Shown here: one piece after another, positions 47,501 through 55,684 of the stretch
Layout: each line of letters starts with the position of its first letter
How positions within the stretch are numbered: the stretch's first letter is position 1
From: Crocinitomicaceae bacterium
Lineage (GTDB): Bacteria > Bacteroidota > Bacteroidia > Flavobacteriales_D > Crocinitomicaceae
DNA: 64,000 nt
Reading direction: 5' to 3'
Assembly: GCA_022447585.1 (NCBI GenBank)
Contig: JAKVAR010000014.1
Span: 124,001-188,000, forward strand
Notes under the pieces: generated by a model
The model's database searches: none
Told to the model about the DNA's origin: nothing
The model's input: the letters and a program-made list of their open reading frames with translations, nothing else
Translations under genes and position numbers: made by a program

Positions 47501-49481
47501 AACTTGGACAGTCGTTGATGGTTCAGGTAACATATCTACTTGCACTCAATTAGTAACGGTTGAGGATACTGAATTACCTTCTATTGTTTGTCCAGCTGAT
47601 ATGATTATTTCTGCTGATGCAGGATCATGTGATGCTACAGGTGTTGTATTAGGTACTCCAGTTGCAAATGACAACTGTTCTGTTGCTTCGGTAACAAACG
47701 ATGCACCAGCTGCATTCCCATTAGGTGTTACAACTGTAACATGGACTGTTGAAGATGGTTCTGGTAACTTAAATACTTGTGAACAATTAGTTACTGTGAC
47801 TGACGATGAGGCACCAGTTATTATTTGCCCTGTTGATGTAACATTTACAGCAGATGCTGGATCTTGTGATGCAACCACGGTTGTTCTTGGAACACCAACT
47901 GCTACTGATAACTGTTCGGTAGCTTCTGTATCAAATGATGGTCTTGCTGTTTATCCATTAGGAAATACAATAGTAACATGGACAGTTGTTGATGGTTCAG
48001 GTAACACTTCAACATGTACACAAATTGTGACTGTAACTGATGACGAAGCACCAACCATTGCATGTCCGGTAGATGTTACGTTTACAGCTGAAGCTGGAGT
48101 ATGCGGTTCTTCTGCGGTTGTATTAGGAATGCCAATTACTGACGATAACTGTTCAGTAGCGAATGTTACAAATGATGCTCCTGTATTGTTCCCAGTTGGA
48201 AATACAACAGTTACATGGACAGTAGAAGACGGTTCAGGTAACACAACAACTTGTGCACAAATTGTAACTGTAACTGATGATGAGGCGCCAGTAGTGGTTT
48301 GTTCTCCAGCATTAACCGCTTCAACGGACGCGGGGGTATGCGGAGCGACAGTTTCATTAACTGCGCCAACTGCACTTGATAACTGTGGAATTGCGACAAT
48401 AACAAATGATGCTCCTGTATTATTCCCTGTTGGAATGACTACAGTAACATGGACTGTAACAGATTTACACGGTAACGTAACAACTTGTACACAAGACGTT
48501 ACAGTTACTGATGATGAAGCACCAACAGTGATTTGTACTCCTGATGTATTTGTTAATAGTGCACCAGGATATTGTGGAGCATCTGTTATTTATCAAACAC
48601 CGATTTTTGATGATAACTGTGGAATTGTCAGTATTGCTCAAACTGATGCTAGTGGTTATACTTCGGGGAACTTATTCCCTGTAGGAACAACCTATATAGA
48701 GTATACTGCAATAGACAACAGTGGTAACGTTCTTACGTGTGGATTCAATGTGACAGTTCAAGATAATGAGCAGCCAACGCTTACAGGATGTCCTGCTGAT
48801 ATAACTGTTTACACAACTGAAGCAGTTCAATGTGAAGTTCCAGTTAACTGGACTAGCCCAACTGCTGCTGACAACTGTCCAGGTGTGAACATGACACAAT
48901 CTGCCTACTCAGGTCAAATGTTCCCATTGGGAATTACAACAGTCACTTACTATGTGGTTGATAATGCTGATAATGCTGTTAGCTGTTCATTCAATATTGA
49001 GGTAATTGATAATATGCACCCAACAATCTCAATGACTGATGAATTGACATTAGTTGCAGATGATATGATGGCTGATTCTTACCAATGGGTGGATTGTGAT
49101 AATGCTTATGCACCGATTGTGGGTGAAACAGGATCAACATATACAGCTACACAAAATGGTAACTTTGCAGTAATCATGACAATTGATGGTTGTTCAGATA
49201 CAACGAATTGTGAATCAATTTCAACTGTTAGTATTGATGAATTCGCATTAGAAACTTTAGTATTGTATCCTAATCCAACGATGACGGGTCAGTTTAAAGT
49301 AGAGTATGACGGACAAATTGAAAGAATCGATATTATTGATATGTTAGGAAGACTAGTTTCATTACCGGTTGATCTTGAAGAAGGATTAGTTGATGGATCT
49401 GAACTTGCAAATGGTAAATACATGGTTCGAGTAATAACTGAGCATGGTATGATTGCCAAAGAGGTTATAGTCTTGAAATAA
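38568..49481 (+). CDS. Giant T9SS-exported protein C: beta-sandwich and choice-of-anchor-D head, HYR/CQD stalk
   Basis: About 3637 residues from the ATG at 38568, which starts a clean signal peptide (MRNFFLASLFIALASTIWGQ); the TTG at 38535 is less likely. Head: a beta-sandwich (about 28-271; IPIGFSFSFFGIAYTDLYIS) similar in pattern to that of giant A, and a choice-of-anchor-D/ASH-like domain (275-396; FGNVNEGATSVHTFTIQNEG). Then two nearly identical 93-residue units (TTSADGTGDCTVDVAITDAV). Stalk: 17 CQD repeats in three blocks with HYR repeats between; the second has a domain of about 150 residues inserted in it (788-941). Twelve HYR repeats, an Ig-like segment (SYQWVDC) and a T9SS type A domain from about 3551, ending KEVIVLK. 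Surface location by T9SS is well supported; adhesin function is inferred. Confidence 0.92.
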   Translation: MRNFFLASLFIALASTIWGQCTISGFISPVDVGSAPQTLSTTGDLIIGPGVTGGVFDPAVAGVGTHTIQSYTAGASTTYTVDQTGVFAPEASVGTGVVLGDDQVSGAIPIGFSFSFFGIAYTDLYISSNGFVGFDPAVPEGCCTGLTIPTNDAVNNTISWHWNDINPVSGGTISYETVGAAPNRRLLITFTNQLHFDGTDSNTAQIKLFEGSNVVEIHSTEITSDGGNGTQGIENAAGTSAFGDPTRNAAPWTANNDFIAFLPAVVCDAISITVSGTPEMDVEGLATSIPDGDVTPIIGDDTEFGNVNEGATSVHTFTIQNEGTTDLTITSPIADPGNGFTISNQPGITTIPAAGSTTFDVTFTPTCALLGSQTATVSIVNDDADENPYDFTVRATAVDATNPTVTAAADVVTTTSADGTGDCTVDVAITDAVFNDNCSSTLTWAMTGAETATGAGQVGTYTFPIGVTTITYTNTDGATLSATDVMTVTVTDDENPTVTAATDVVTTTSADGTGDCTVDVAITDAVLNDNCSSTLTWAMTGAETATGAGQVGTYTFPIGVTTIIYTNIDGVPLTGTDTITVNVTDDENPTITCITPAASYDVDAGTCVLAITDASFDPAFSDNCSGATVVNNITGTNTLNGASFALGTTNVVWLVTDGAGNTVSCNYDVVVVDNEAPVATCQDITIQLDASGNATITPAMIDNGSSDNCGIGGISVSPNTFTCAEVGTNTVTLTVLDNAGNSTTCTSTVTVEDNILPTAVCQDITVQLDATGNVVLLPSDIDGGSNDNCAPVALSFTSVSAAGFTGPFDPSNWTFNANGGDGTFVFGGTASVTLTGTDAGAAAETELCLTIPEDGNLAFDWDYSTVDGPQYDPFYYTLDGIQTELTNPAGANTQNGSVSIPVISGQQFCFDQGSVDGIMGAGVTISSMFVFDGNGSQLTLDCDDIGANTVPLIITDPSGNVSTCDAIVTVEDNVAPDAICQDITVQLDATGIATIVAADIDNGSTDACGIASTTIDVTSFDCSSVGPNTVTLTVTDVNGNVSTCTSTVTVEDNINPIAICQDITVQLDAAGIATIVAADIDNGSTDACGIASTTIDVTSFDCSNVGPNTVTLTITDINGNTSTCTSTVTVEDNDGPVASCQNITVQLDPTGNATITSADVDGGSSDVCGIANMTLDVSTFDCSNIGVNTVILTVTDNNGNSSTCAASVTVEDNIAPDAVCQDITVQLIGGTYTMAATEIDNGSNDACGIATYTASQTTFGCGDVGVVPVTLTVTDNNGNVSTCVANVTVEDNEAPIATCVAAGTQFALDANGDLIITGAMMDAGSTDDCGIASLTASPSVFTCADLGTHDVTLTVTDNNGNVSTCISNIEVIDNIAPVISCPADISVDAIIDNCGRTVTYNLDVVDACATITQTDGTGLTSGNLFPVGTTVQTYEVTDQTGTYTCTFNVIVNDVQDPIITNCPSNIIVSTDLGSCDASVNWTEPIASDNCPAVAFTSTHSPGDVFALGTTTVTYTATDASGNFVTCSFDVTVNDNEAPVITDCTPDIIVSNDVGNCDAIVTFAAPVYTENCTMGTEVASIVSGSAFPVGTTAVTWTITDAAGNPSTCTFNVTVEDTELPMAVCTDFAVDLDATGNASITASDIDNGSSDNCGIASLALDNTSFDCSNVGPNTVTLTVTDIHGNVSTCTSTVTVNDNLAPTAVCAPLTVQLDATGNASITGADIDGGSTDNCGIASVVASPNAFTCAEVGGNVVTLTVTDVNGNTSTCNTTVTVEDNINPIAICQDITVQLDATGIATIVAADIDNGSTDACGIASTTIDVTSFDCSNVGPNTVTLTVTDVNGNTSTCTSTVTVEDNVAPDAICQDITVQLDASGIATIVTSDIDNGSNDACGVASTTIDVSSFDCSMVGANTVTLTVTDVHGNVSTCAATVTVEDNVLPVAICQDITLQLDANGLASITTADIDNGSSDACGIGSLDLDNTVFTCANVGPNTVTLTVTDVNGNVSICTSTVTVEDNVAPDAICQDITVSLDPSGIAAIVAADINNSSTDACGIASTTIDVTSFDCSNVGPNTVTLTVTDVNGNASTCTSTVTVEDNVAPDAICQDITVQLDASGIATIVASDIDNGSNDACGIASTTIDVSSFDCSMVGANTVTLTVTDVHGNISTCTSTVTVEDNVTPVAVCQDVTVFLDGAGTATIVAADIDGGSTDNCSTISLSASQTAFTCADLGANTVTLTVSDGSGNISSCTATVTVTDTIAPTVLCNSGVQNISDDGTGDCTFTTFAAGQAGSYDLGDNCSDPLTVVEVFTGALNTTSTFSLPPGASYTPVQSFPAGVTNVAVTVTDASGNSSSCSYTTTILDDEAPIAICQDITVQLDATGNASIVPGDIDNGSSDACGIASLALDVTDFTCANIGPNTVSLIVTDLNGNASTCTSIVTVEDNIAPDALCANITVPLDASGNASIVASNIDGGSADACGAVSIAASTTTFDCSNIGPNTVTLTVTDLSGNSSTCNATVTIIDNIAPVLTCPADILVSNDPGLCSASNVAIGVATASDNCPAFVTITNDAPAIFPVGITVITWTGVDGFGNIATCTQNVTVEDIENPIITCPADVTVGNDPGVCEATAVALGTPVVTDNCTPPFSVTITNDAPAVYPVGSTNVTWTATDSDGNVGTCTQVVIVEDTEAPTIICPVDVIVSNTTGICAASGVSLGSPVTNDNCGVILVTNDAPAIFTIGSTTVTWTAVDAAGNSSTCAQIVTVEDTEAPIIACPVDVVVNSDLGSCDTDAIGVVLGTPITNDNCTVASVTNDAPAVFPLGNTTVTWIAFDAAGNSSTCTQIVTVIDVENPTITCPADLIVSADAGSCDASSVILGTPITDDNCTVASVTNDAPPVFLFGSTTVTWTVTDAAGNTATCAQVVTVEDNEAPMIVCPADITVSASGGICSASSVALGTPVTSDNCSVASISNDGLATYPLGTTAVTWTVVDGSGNISTCTQLVTVEDTELPSIVCPADMIISADAGSCDATGVVLGTPVANDNCSVASVTNDAPAAFPLGVTTVTWTVEDGSGNLNTCEQLVTVTDDEAPVIICPVDVTFTADAGSCDATTVVLGTPTATDNCSVASVSNDGLAVYPLGNTIVTWTVVDGSGNTSTCTQIVTVTDDEAPTIACPVDVTFTAEAGVCGSSAVVLGMPITDDNCSVANVTNDAPVLFPVGNTTVTWTVEDGSGNTTTCAQIVTVTDDEAPVVVCSPALTASTDAGVCGATVSLTAPTALDNCGIATITNDAPVLFPVGMTTVTWTVTDLHGNVTTCTQDVTVTDDEAPTVICTPDVFVNSAPGYCGASVIYQTPIFDDNCGIVSIAQTDASGYTSGNLFPVGTTYIEYTAIDNSGNVLTCGFNVTVQDNEQPTLTGCPADITVYTTEAVQCEVPVNWTSPTAADNCPGVNMTQSAYSGQMFPLGITTVTYYVVDNADNAVSCSFNIEVIDNMHPTISMTDELTLVADDMMADSYQWVDCDNAYAPIVGETGSTYTATQNGNFAVIMTIDGCSDTTNCESISTVSIDEFALETLVLYPNPTMTGQFKVEYDGQIERIDIIDMLGRLVSLPVDLEEGLVDGSELANGKYMVRVITEHGMIAKEVIVLK
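39772..40330 (+). repeat. Two tandem 279-base units in giant C
   Basis: Offset 279 bases (93 codons): CGGTACAGGA recurs at 39821 and 40100. The two copies differ at only a few bases over about 200 bases, so the duplication is recent. They encode a HYR-like unit with GTGDCTVDVAI and FPIGVTTI. Confidence 0.9.
40595..46140 (+). repeat. Seventeen CQD coding repeats in giant C
   Basis: Blocks at about 40595-42700 (7 units, one interrupted by an insert at 40932-41390), 43425-45350 (8 units) and 45655-46140 (2 units). In the middle block a two-unit segment recurs at an exact 720-base offset (44161 and 44881 both read on as TCAGTTAGATGCTAGTGGTA from the same position). Confidence 0.9.
46140..49010 (+). 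repeat. Twelve consecutive HYR coding repeats in giant C
   Basis: Units of about 240 bases with consensus CPxDVxVSADAGxC, then DNCSVASVTNDAPAxFPLG, TTVTWTV and STCTQIVTV. Same position and number as the C-terminal HYR run of giant B. Confidence 0.88.
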
Positions 49482-49501
49482 GTGATAATTCAAATTGATA
49501 G

Positions 49502-49533
49502 AAGGGAGTCTCGATAGAGACTCCCTTTTTTTT
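49502..49533 (+). terminator. Strong rho-independent terminator closing the giant-protein cluster
   Basis: Perfect 11-base stem AAGGGAGTCTC (49502-49512) / GAGACTCCCTT (49517-49527), GATA loop, then a run of T to 49533. Unlike the hairpins after giants A and B it has a full U-run, which suggests that this is the real end of the transcription unit. Confidence 0.92.
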
Positions 49534-49547
49534 ATCTTTACATCTAT

Positions 49548-50345
49548 ATGAGAGCAAAACTTTATGATGTAATTTTTGGAACAACTTCTAAAGCAGGGAA
49601 GACGTTTGATATCATTTTATTATTTTTAATATTACTCTCTGTTCTTATAATTATGTTTGAAAGTGTGCCAGCGTGGAGCGAGAAATTTCCAAAGACTCTT
49701 TTTTATGCAGAGTGGGTGTTCACGATCATTTTTACTATTGAATACCTTTTAAGAGTACTGATTTCACCTAAGCCACTCAAGTTTGTGTTAAGTTGGTGGG
49801 GAATTATTGATTTGGTTTCAATCTTACCTACATTTATCACTCCCTTTATTTCAGGTTATACTTCGTTAAGAGCAATTAGAGCCTTGCGCTTACTGCGTAT
49901 TTTTAGAATTTTAAAATTGAATCGTTTCACAAGTGAATCACAAGCTTTAGCTCATTCTCTGAAGGCAAGTTATTATAAAATCATGGTTTTCATGTTTTTT
50001 GTTGTAATGATGATGATTTTGGCAGGAACTATAATGTATGTTATTGAAGGTGGAACAAATGGTTTTGAAAGTATTCCGGCTTCAATTTATTGGGCAATTG
50101 TTACGACAACAACAGTTGGATATGGAGATATTACTCCAACAACGGATTTAGGAAAAATTATATCTTCAATCATGATGATTGTAGGTTATGTAATAATTGC
50201 TGTTCCTACAGGGTTGATTTCGGTTGAGTTATCAAGGTATAGGGAAGGTGAGCGCAGCGACAATCTATGTGAACATTGTGGTCATGATAATCCGTTTGGC
50301 TCCGTATATTGCAACCAATGCGGTAAGGAGGTAATTAACGGCTAA
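49548..50345 (+). CDS. Voltage-gated potassium channel-like ion transporter with C-terminal zinc ribbon
   Basis: 265 residues. Six predicted membrane helices: S1 near LLFLILLSVLIIMFE, S4 with spaced arginines (RAIRALRLLRIFRILKL), then the pore with selectivity filter TTTTVGYGDITP and S6 (IISSIMMIVGYVIIAV). The arrangement matches a Kv-type monomer that would form a tetramer in the inner membrane. After S6 the chain ends in a CxxC-x10-CxxC zinc-ribbon-like motif (CEHCGHDNP ... CNQCGKE), unusual in this family. The start at 49548 is just after the terminator. Its stop overlaps that of the convergent kinase gene by 3-4 bases. Confidence 0.92.
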   Translation: MRAKLYDVIFGTTSKAGKTFDIILLFLILLSVLIIMFESVPAWSEKFPKTLFYAEWVFTIIFTIEYLLRVLISPKPLKFVLSWWGIIDLVSILPTFITPFISGYTSLRAIRALRLLRIFRILKLNRFTSESQALAHSLKASYYKIMVFMFFVVMMMILAGTIMYVIEGGTNGFESIPASIYWAIVTTTTVGYGDITPTTDLGKIISSIMMIVGYVIIAVPTGLISVELSRYREGERSDNLCEHCGHDNPFGSVYCNQCGKEVING

Positions 50346-51547
50346 ACCTTTAGACTGAAAGTAAATTCAGTTTTATCTTTCTTGATTATTGAGATTGTAC
50401 CATCAAGTTGTTCAGTCATGGTCTCAATGAGTTCCATTCCGAAAGAGTTAGATTCTGATTCCTTCCATTTTCCGTTGTCTTTGTATATCAAAGTAATTTT
50501 CCCTTTATCTTTATGAGCCGAAACTAATACTTCAATTTTTCCTTTTTCCAAATGTTCAAAAGCGTGTTTAATTGAATTAGAAATGAGTTCATTAAATATT
50601 AACGAAATCGGTACAATAGATTTAGAGCTAATGTGTTTTATTTCTGAAGTAATATTGATGTCTATTGATTTTTCAATAGTGTATGTTTCTTTTAAATCAT
50701 GCGTTAATGAGGTTAAATATGCCTCAATGTCGAAATGCGCTAAACTGGAACTTTTATACATTTTTTCATGAATAAGTGCCATTGATTTAACCCTGTTAAT
50801 TGCTTCAGAGAAAGAATCTTGTAGTTCATGATTTCCTTCGTAAGATTGTAATCTCAAGAGGCTAGTAATAACTTGTAAGTTGTTTTTTACTCTATGATGA
50901 ATTTCTTTTAGCATCACCTCTTTCTCTTCATTTTGCTGTTTGATTATTGCATTTTGATCGGTCAATTCCTGGTTAATTTTGTTTACTCTTTTTTCGTTAT
51001 GTCTCGTGGTCAATATAAATCGAGTAAGTATGAGTGCAACGGTTAAGCTAACTACTGCTGTTTCCAATGTGAAATTCCATAAATCTTCGGACTCGAATTT
51101 TGGTAAGTTTTCGATGTTATTGGCAAGACAAAAGTGATAGTATATAGAAAGAACAATAAAATGACCTAAAAGAAATCCATATCCCCAATATCGTCCCAAC
51201 ATGAGAAAGGTGAATAAAACACACATCATACTCCACATTGAAGTTGTGTAATGTATGACGTTATCTATTAAGAAAAAAGCGGAGCACACCAGCGCAAACG
51301 TGCCAAGTGAGACAAAAATACTGACGAAGCGATGTTCTCTCGTTTTATTTAAAATGTATAATGCAGCTAATCCGATTCCAACCCCAGCAATATTAGTAGT
51401 TGAAGTATATTTGTCATTTGTTATATTAATAATAGAGAGTATAGTTAATAGAACAACTAAGATGATAGAAAGGTTCCATATTAAATTGAATCTAGAGATG
51501 TCGTAAATATCTGAATATCTAGATTTTGGAGGTTTTATGGAGAACAT
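50342..51547 (-). CDS. Orphan membrane sensor histidine kinase (HisKA_2 type)
   Basis: 401 residues. The N-terminal half has five or six hydrophobic spans (for example LIWNLSIILVVLLTILSIIN, FVSIFVSLGTFALVCSAFFL, LETAVVSLTVALILTRFIL) and no obvious periplasmic sensor domain. A coiled coil (about 185-215) leads to the phosphoacceptor HHRVKNNLQVITSLLRLQ with histidines at 217-218, then an ATPase domain with N-box FNELISNSIKHAF, DNGKW and FGMELIETMTEQL. Same kinase type as the one at 15499-17262. No response regulator is adjacent, so it may share one, perhaps the LytTR protein on the other side of the giant locus (speculation). Confidence 0.9.
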   Translation of the reverse strand: MFSIKPPKSRYSDIYDISRFNLIWNLSIILVVLLTILSIINITNDKYTSTTNIAGVGIGLAALYILNKTREHRFVSIFVSLGTFALVCSAFFLIDNVIHYTTSMWSMMCVLFTFLMLGRYWGYGFLLGHFIVLSIYYHFCLANNIENLPKFESEDLWNFTLETAVVSLTVALILTRFILTTRHNEKRVNKINQELTDQNAIIKQQNEEKEVMLKEIHHRVKNNLQVITSLLRLQSYEGNHELQDSFSEAINRVKSMALIHEKMYKSSSLAHFDIEAYLTSLTHDLKETYTIEKSIDINITSEIKHISSKSIVPISLIFNELISNSIKHAFEHLEKGKIEVLVSAHKDKGKITLIYKDNGKWKESESNSFGMELIETMTEQLDGTISIIKKDKTEFTFSLKV

Positions 51548-51577
51548 GTTACTAAACTAAGAATTATAGTCTAAAGG

Positions 51578-51610
51578 AAAAGCCCTAAATCAGAAGACTT
51601 AGGGCTTTTT
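51578..51610. terminator. Hairpin terminator between groEL and the orphan kinase
   Basis: AAAAGCCCTAA (51578-51588) pairs with TTAGGGCTTTT (51599-51609) around a 10-base loop. A and T runs on both sides allow function in either direction. It lies after groEL on the minus strand and upstream of the kinase start. Confidence 0.7.
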
Positions 51611-51660
51611 ATATATTGTCGTTCTAACTATCCGAAACATATCGGGAAATTAGAAGCGAG

Positions 51661-51688
51661 AAAAAGGACTATCAATAGATAGCCCTTT
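51661..51688 (-). terminator. Rho-independent terminator of groEL
   Basis: AAAGGACTATC (51663-51673) pairs with GATAGCCCTTT (51678-51688) with one mismatch around an AATA loop. The adjoining A-run gives Us on the minus strand. Close in sequence to the terminator at 970-996. Confidence 0.8.
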
Positions 51689-51718
51689 ATGTTCTTGACT
51701 GGTTTGGTTAAACCGATA

Positions 51719-53377
<1,659 letters not shown>

Positions 53378-53381
53378 TCAA

Positions 53382-53657
53382 TTAAAAAATTCCATAAATA
53401 TCAGCCTCACGCATTATTAAGTACGTTTGACCCTCTAATTTAATTTCAGTTCCTGAGTACTGTCCGTATAAAACTTCATCACCAACTTTTACAGTCATTG
53501 GCTCATCTATCTTACCATTTCCTGTAGCAATTACTTTCCCGATTAATGGTTTTTCTTTAGCCGAGTCTGGAATGATAATACCGCTTGCAGTTTTCATTTC
53601 CACCGCTGCTGGCTCAATTAGCACTCTATCTGCTAAAGGTTTAAATGTTTTTGACAT
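53382..53657 (-). CDS. groES: Co-chaperonin GroES (10 kDa)
   Basis: 91 residues, standard length. Lid of the GroEL chamber. Seen: [16 protein letters not shown], the mobile loop [20 protein letters not shown] and the terminal [19 protein letters not shown]. First gene of groES-groEL. The roughly 90-base region between it and the secG terminator must hold the promoter, but I cannot pick out one convincing element there. Confidence 0.98.
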   Translation of the reverse strand: MSKTFKPLADRVLIEPAAVEMKTASGIIIPDSAKEKPLIGKVIATGNGKIDEPMTVKVGDEVLYGQYSGTEIKLEGQTYLIMREADIYGIF

Positions 53658-53749
53658 AATTATTTAATTAGTTTGAATATTTTCTGACTCACTTTCTGTC
53701 GAATTTTGTGCCAATTGAATATGTGAGACAATTTAGCACTTTTGAGCAT

Positions 53750-53782
53750 AAAAAATGTCAGTATGAGTGACATACTGACATT
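53750..53782 (-). terminator. Rho-independent terminator of the miaB-secG operon
   Basis: Perfect 12-base stem AATGTCAGTATG (53754-53765) / CATACTGACATT (53771-53782) with a 5-base loop. The A-run at 53751-53755 reads as a U-run on the minus strand. It separates secG from groES. Confidence 0.88.
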
Positions 53783-53818
53783 AATATTATTTGATAATTC
53801 CGTATAGGAATTAGAAAT

Positions 53819-54115
53819 TTAATTTGATGAGTTAGCAGGAGGAGTAGTTTGCCCTTGCTCTGTTTGAACTGGCTCTTGTTTAACTTTCTCTGGAGATTTC
53901 ATCTTGATAGTTAAAATGATACTCAATACTGCAACAACTCCAGCCAAAGACCAAGTGGCCTTATCTATAAAGTCATTTGTTTTTTGAACACCACCAATTT
54001 GCTGAGCTGCTCCAAAGTCAGAACTTAATCCTCCACCTTTTGGGTTTTGAATGTAGACAACAAGCACAAGTAAAATACTTGCTAAGATGATTATGATTGA
54101 GAATAGAGTTTCCAT
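53819..54115 (-). CDS. secG: Preprotein translocase subunit SecG
   Basis: 98 residues. Two membrane helices (LFSIIIILASILLVLVVYIQ and ATWSLAGVVAVLSIILTI) around the conserved cytoplasmic loop NPKGGGLSSDFGAAQQIGG, then a Gln/Thr/Pro-rich tail. Helper subunit of SecYEG that aids SecA-driven export. The last gene before the terminator in the miaB-to-secG run. The Sec pathway is needed for all signal-peptide proteins in this window. Confidence 0.94.
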   Translation of the reverse strand: METLFSIIIILASILLVLVVYIQNPKGGGLSSDFGAAQQIGGVQKTNDFIDKATWSLAGVVAVLSIILTIKMKSPEKVKQEPVQTEQGQTTPPANSSN

Positions 54116-54119
54116 TATG

Positions 54120-55169
54120 TTATGTATTTAATTTTGTCTTTAATTCTTCTATTAGGTTTGCAAAGAAAATCTTTTTTTCTGGATTATTCAAGCTTAATTG
54201 TTTATAAGCACTAATTGCTAATGGGAAATTTCCTTGCATTACATATATTTTTGCCAAAGTTTCACTAACTGGTAGTGTTTCTTCGTTGAGACTTTCTTTG
54301 GCTTTCTTTGTTGGGGAGAAGAACTCCTTTTTAGGTTTTATGACTTCACCAAATAGGTCTTCAGTTGGATTGAAGTCCTTGAAATCATTGACAATAGATT
54401 CAATCTTCTCTTTGTCTTTGTTTACAGATTCTTTAAAGTTTGAGTTGGAATGTAACCATGATGTAAACGACTTTTTGTTTTCAATTTCTACTGTTTCAAA
54501 TGATTCTTCGACAGTGTTTTTTTCAATTGAATTTTTTTTCGAATTATTTTGATTAGCGGTCTCTAGATTGGCAACTTCTTCTTCTGTTAATTCAGGAAGT
54601 TGATAATTCGTAGTTATTGCATGATGAAGAACACTTTCTTCAAGATGATCTTTTGGCTTAGGAATTTCAATGGTTATCGTCTCTTCGTCAATATTTGCTT
54701 CAGGAAGTGACGCTTGTTTACCTGCTGTAAAATCATAATCATCATCATCATTTTCTTTTTCCTGTATAGTTAAGATAGGATTTTCATTTTCTCCTATATC
54801 TGTTGGGGGCACCTCTGTTTCAGAATTGAGAATTTTGACTTCCTCAATTTCCTTTGCTAACAACTCTGTTTTATCTTCTTCTATGGAAGCTTCAATGATA
54901 AATTGCTCTGTAGTTTCAGTTTTGTCAGCTTTAGAAAAAGTATTGATTAAGTTAAATAACTGAACACGATCACTAATTCTAAATGAATGCCTTTCAAGTT
55001 CTTCTTCGAATTTTACATTTTTTGTTAGACCCAATCCTTTCAAGTACAGAATGGAAAACAATTGACTGTAGGGATATTTTTTAGATAGTTGTTCTAAGTA
55101 TTCAATATCTTTATGGCTAATTATTTCAGGAGATTTTATTTTGGACGCTATATCTTGAGTGCTTAACAT
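54120..55169 (-). CDS. Bacteroidota protein of unknown function with TPR-like C-terminus
   Basis: 349 residues, no signal peptide, very acidic middle. The N-terminal helical region (HKDIEYLEQLSKKYPYSQLF) and the C-terminal pair of helices (SETLAKIYVMQGNFPLAISA, KQLSLNNPEKKIFFANLIEE) look like TPR-type repeats. A low-complexity Glu/Asn-rich linker of about 150 residues lies between. Lies 2 bases after the lptE-like gene and 4 bases before secG, so it is part of that operon. Cytoplasmic by appearance. No specific function can be assigned; an envelope-assembly link is suggested only by the neighbours. Confidence 0.8.
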   Translation of the reverse strand: MLSTQDIASKIKSPEIISHKDIEYLEQLSKKYPYSQLFSILYLKGLGLTKNVKFEEELERHSFRISDRVQLFNLINTFSKADKTETTEQFIIEASIEEDKTELLAKEIEEVKILNSETEVPPTDIGENENPILTIQEKENDDDDYDFTAGKQASLPEANIDEETITIEIPKPKDHLEESVLHHAITTNYQLPELTEEEVANLETANQNNSKKNSIEKNTVEESFETVEIENKKSFTSWLHSNSNFKESVNKDKEKIESIVNDFKDFNPTEDLFGEVIKPKKEFFSPTKKAKESLNEETLPVSETLAKIYVMQGNFPLAISAYKQLSLNNPEKKIFFANLIEELKTKLNT

Positions 55170-55171
55170 AT

Positions 55172-55684
55172 CTACCAGTTTGATAAAAGTTTATTCACCA
55201 CGTCCTGAACAATTTGCGCACTTACTTCTTCTAGATATATCGATTCTACCGTTCCTACATCTTCATTTGAATCATAATCGAAAAAGCGCGTGCTTGTCAA
55301 TTGCATTTGATCTTCTTCTGGTTCATTGATAAAAATGTCAAATTGAACCGATACAGAGAGTCTATTCTGAGATGCGTCATCTCCATCTAATAAGGCGATA
55401 GGAGAAATAGAATAACTTGAGATTACTCCTTCAATAACGACTTCAGCTTCGTCTGAATTGGAGTTCAATAATAGGCGCGTATTATTTTGAATTCCATCTT
55501 TAACAGCTTCCGAAAGATTGGCCGCATAACTCAATGGAGTATTCGGAGCGTTATTCTCTAGTGTAGTAACCGTAAATGTCTCCCATTCTTCGGGCATTGA
55601 ACCTTTATCCATAAAAGATACACTTGAAGGCCAACAGCCTACAAACAGAAATGAAATAAGAAGAAAACTCAATAATAATCTCAT
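55172..55684 (-). CDS. lptE: LptE-like lipopolysaccharide assembly lipoprotein
   Basis: 170 residues. Lipoprotein signal MRLLLSFLLISFLFVGC with the lipobox cysteine at 17. The mature part has an LptE/RlpB-like pattern: early FTVTTLENNAPNTPLSYAAN, AVKDGIQNNTRLLL, VVIEGVISSYSI and a C-terminal amphipathic helix (VSAQIVQDVVNKLLSNW). LptE plugs LptD in the outer membrane to deliver LPS to the surface. Position between a sigma-54 type regulator and secG is a common Bacteroidota order. Overlaps the upstream gene by one base. Sequence similarity in this family is low, so the call rests on size, lipobox and context. Confidence 0.78.
   Translation of the reverse strand: MRLLLSFLLISFLFVGCWPSSVSFMDKGSMPEEWETFTVTTLENNAPNTPLSYAANLSEAVKDGIQNNTRLLLNSNSDEAEVVIEGVISSYSISPIALLDGDDASQNRLSVSVQFDIFINEPEEDQMQLTSTRFFDYDSNEDVGTVESIYLEEVSAQIVQDVVNKLLSNW

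Noticed and set aside
18071..49481. The giant cluster as a mobile element or prophage
   Set aside because: No integrase, transposase, tRNA or flanking direct repeats are visible, and base composition looks similar to the neighbouring housekeeping genes.
53708..53714. TTGGCAC on the minus strand upstream of groES as a sigma-54 (-24) element
   Set aside because: The matching -12 element (TTGC) is missing at the required spacing; TCGA is found instead.
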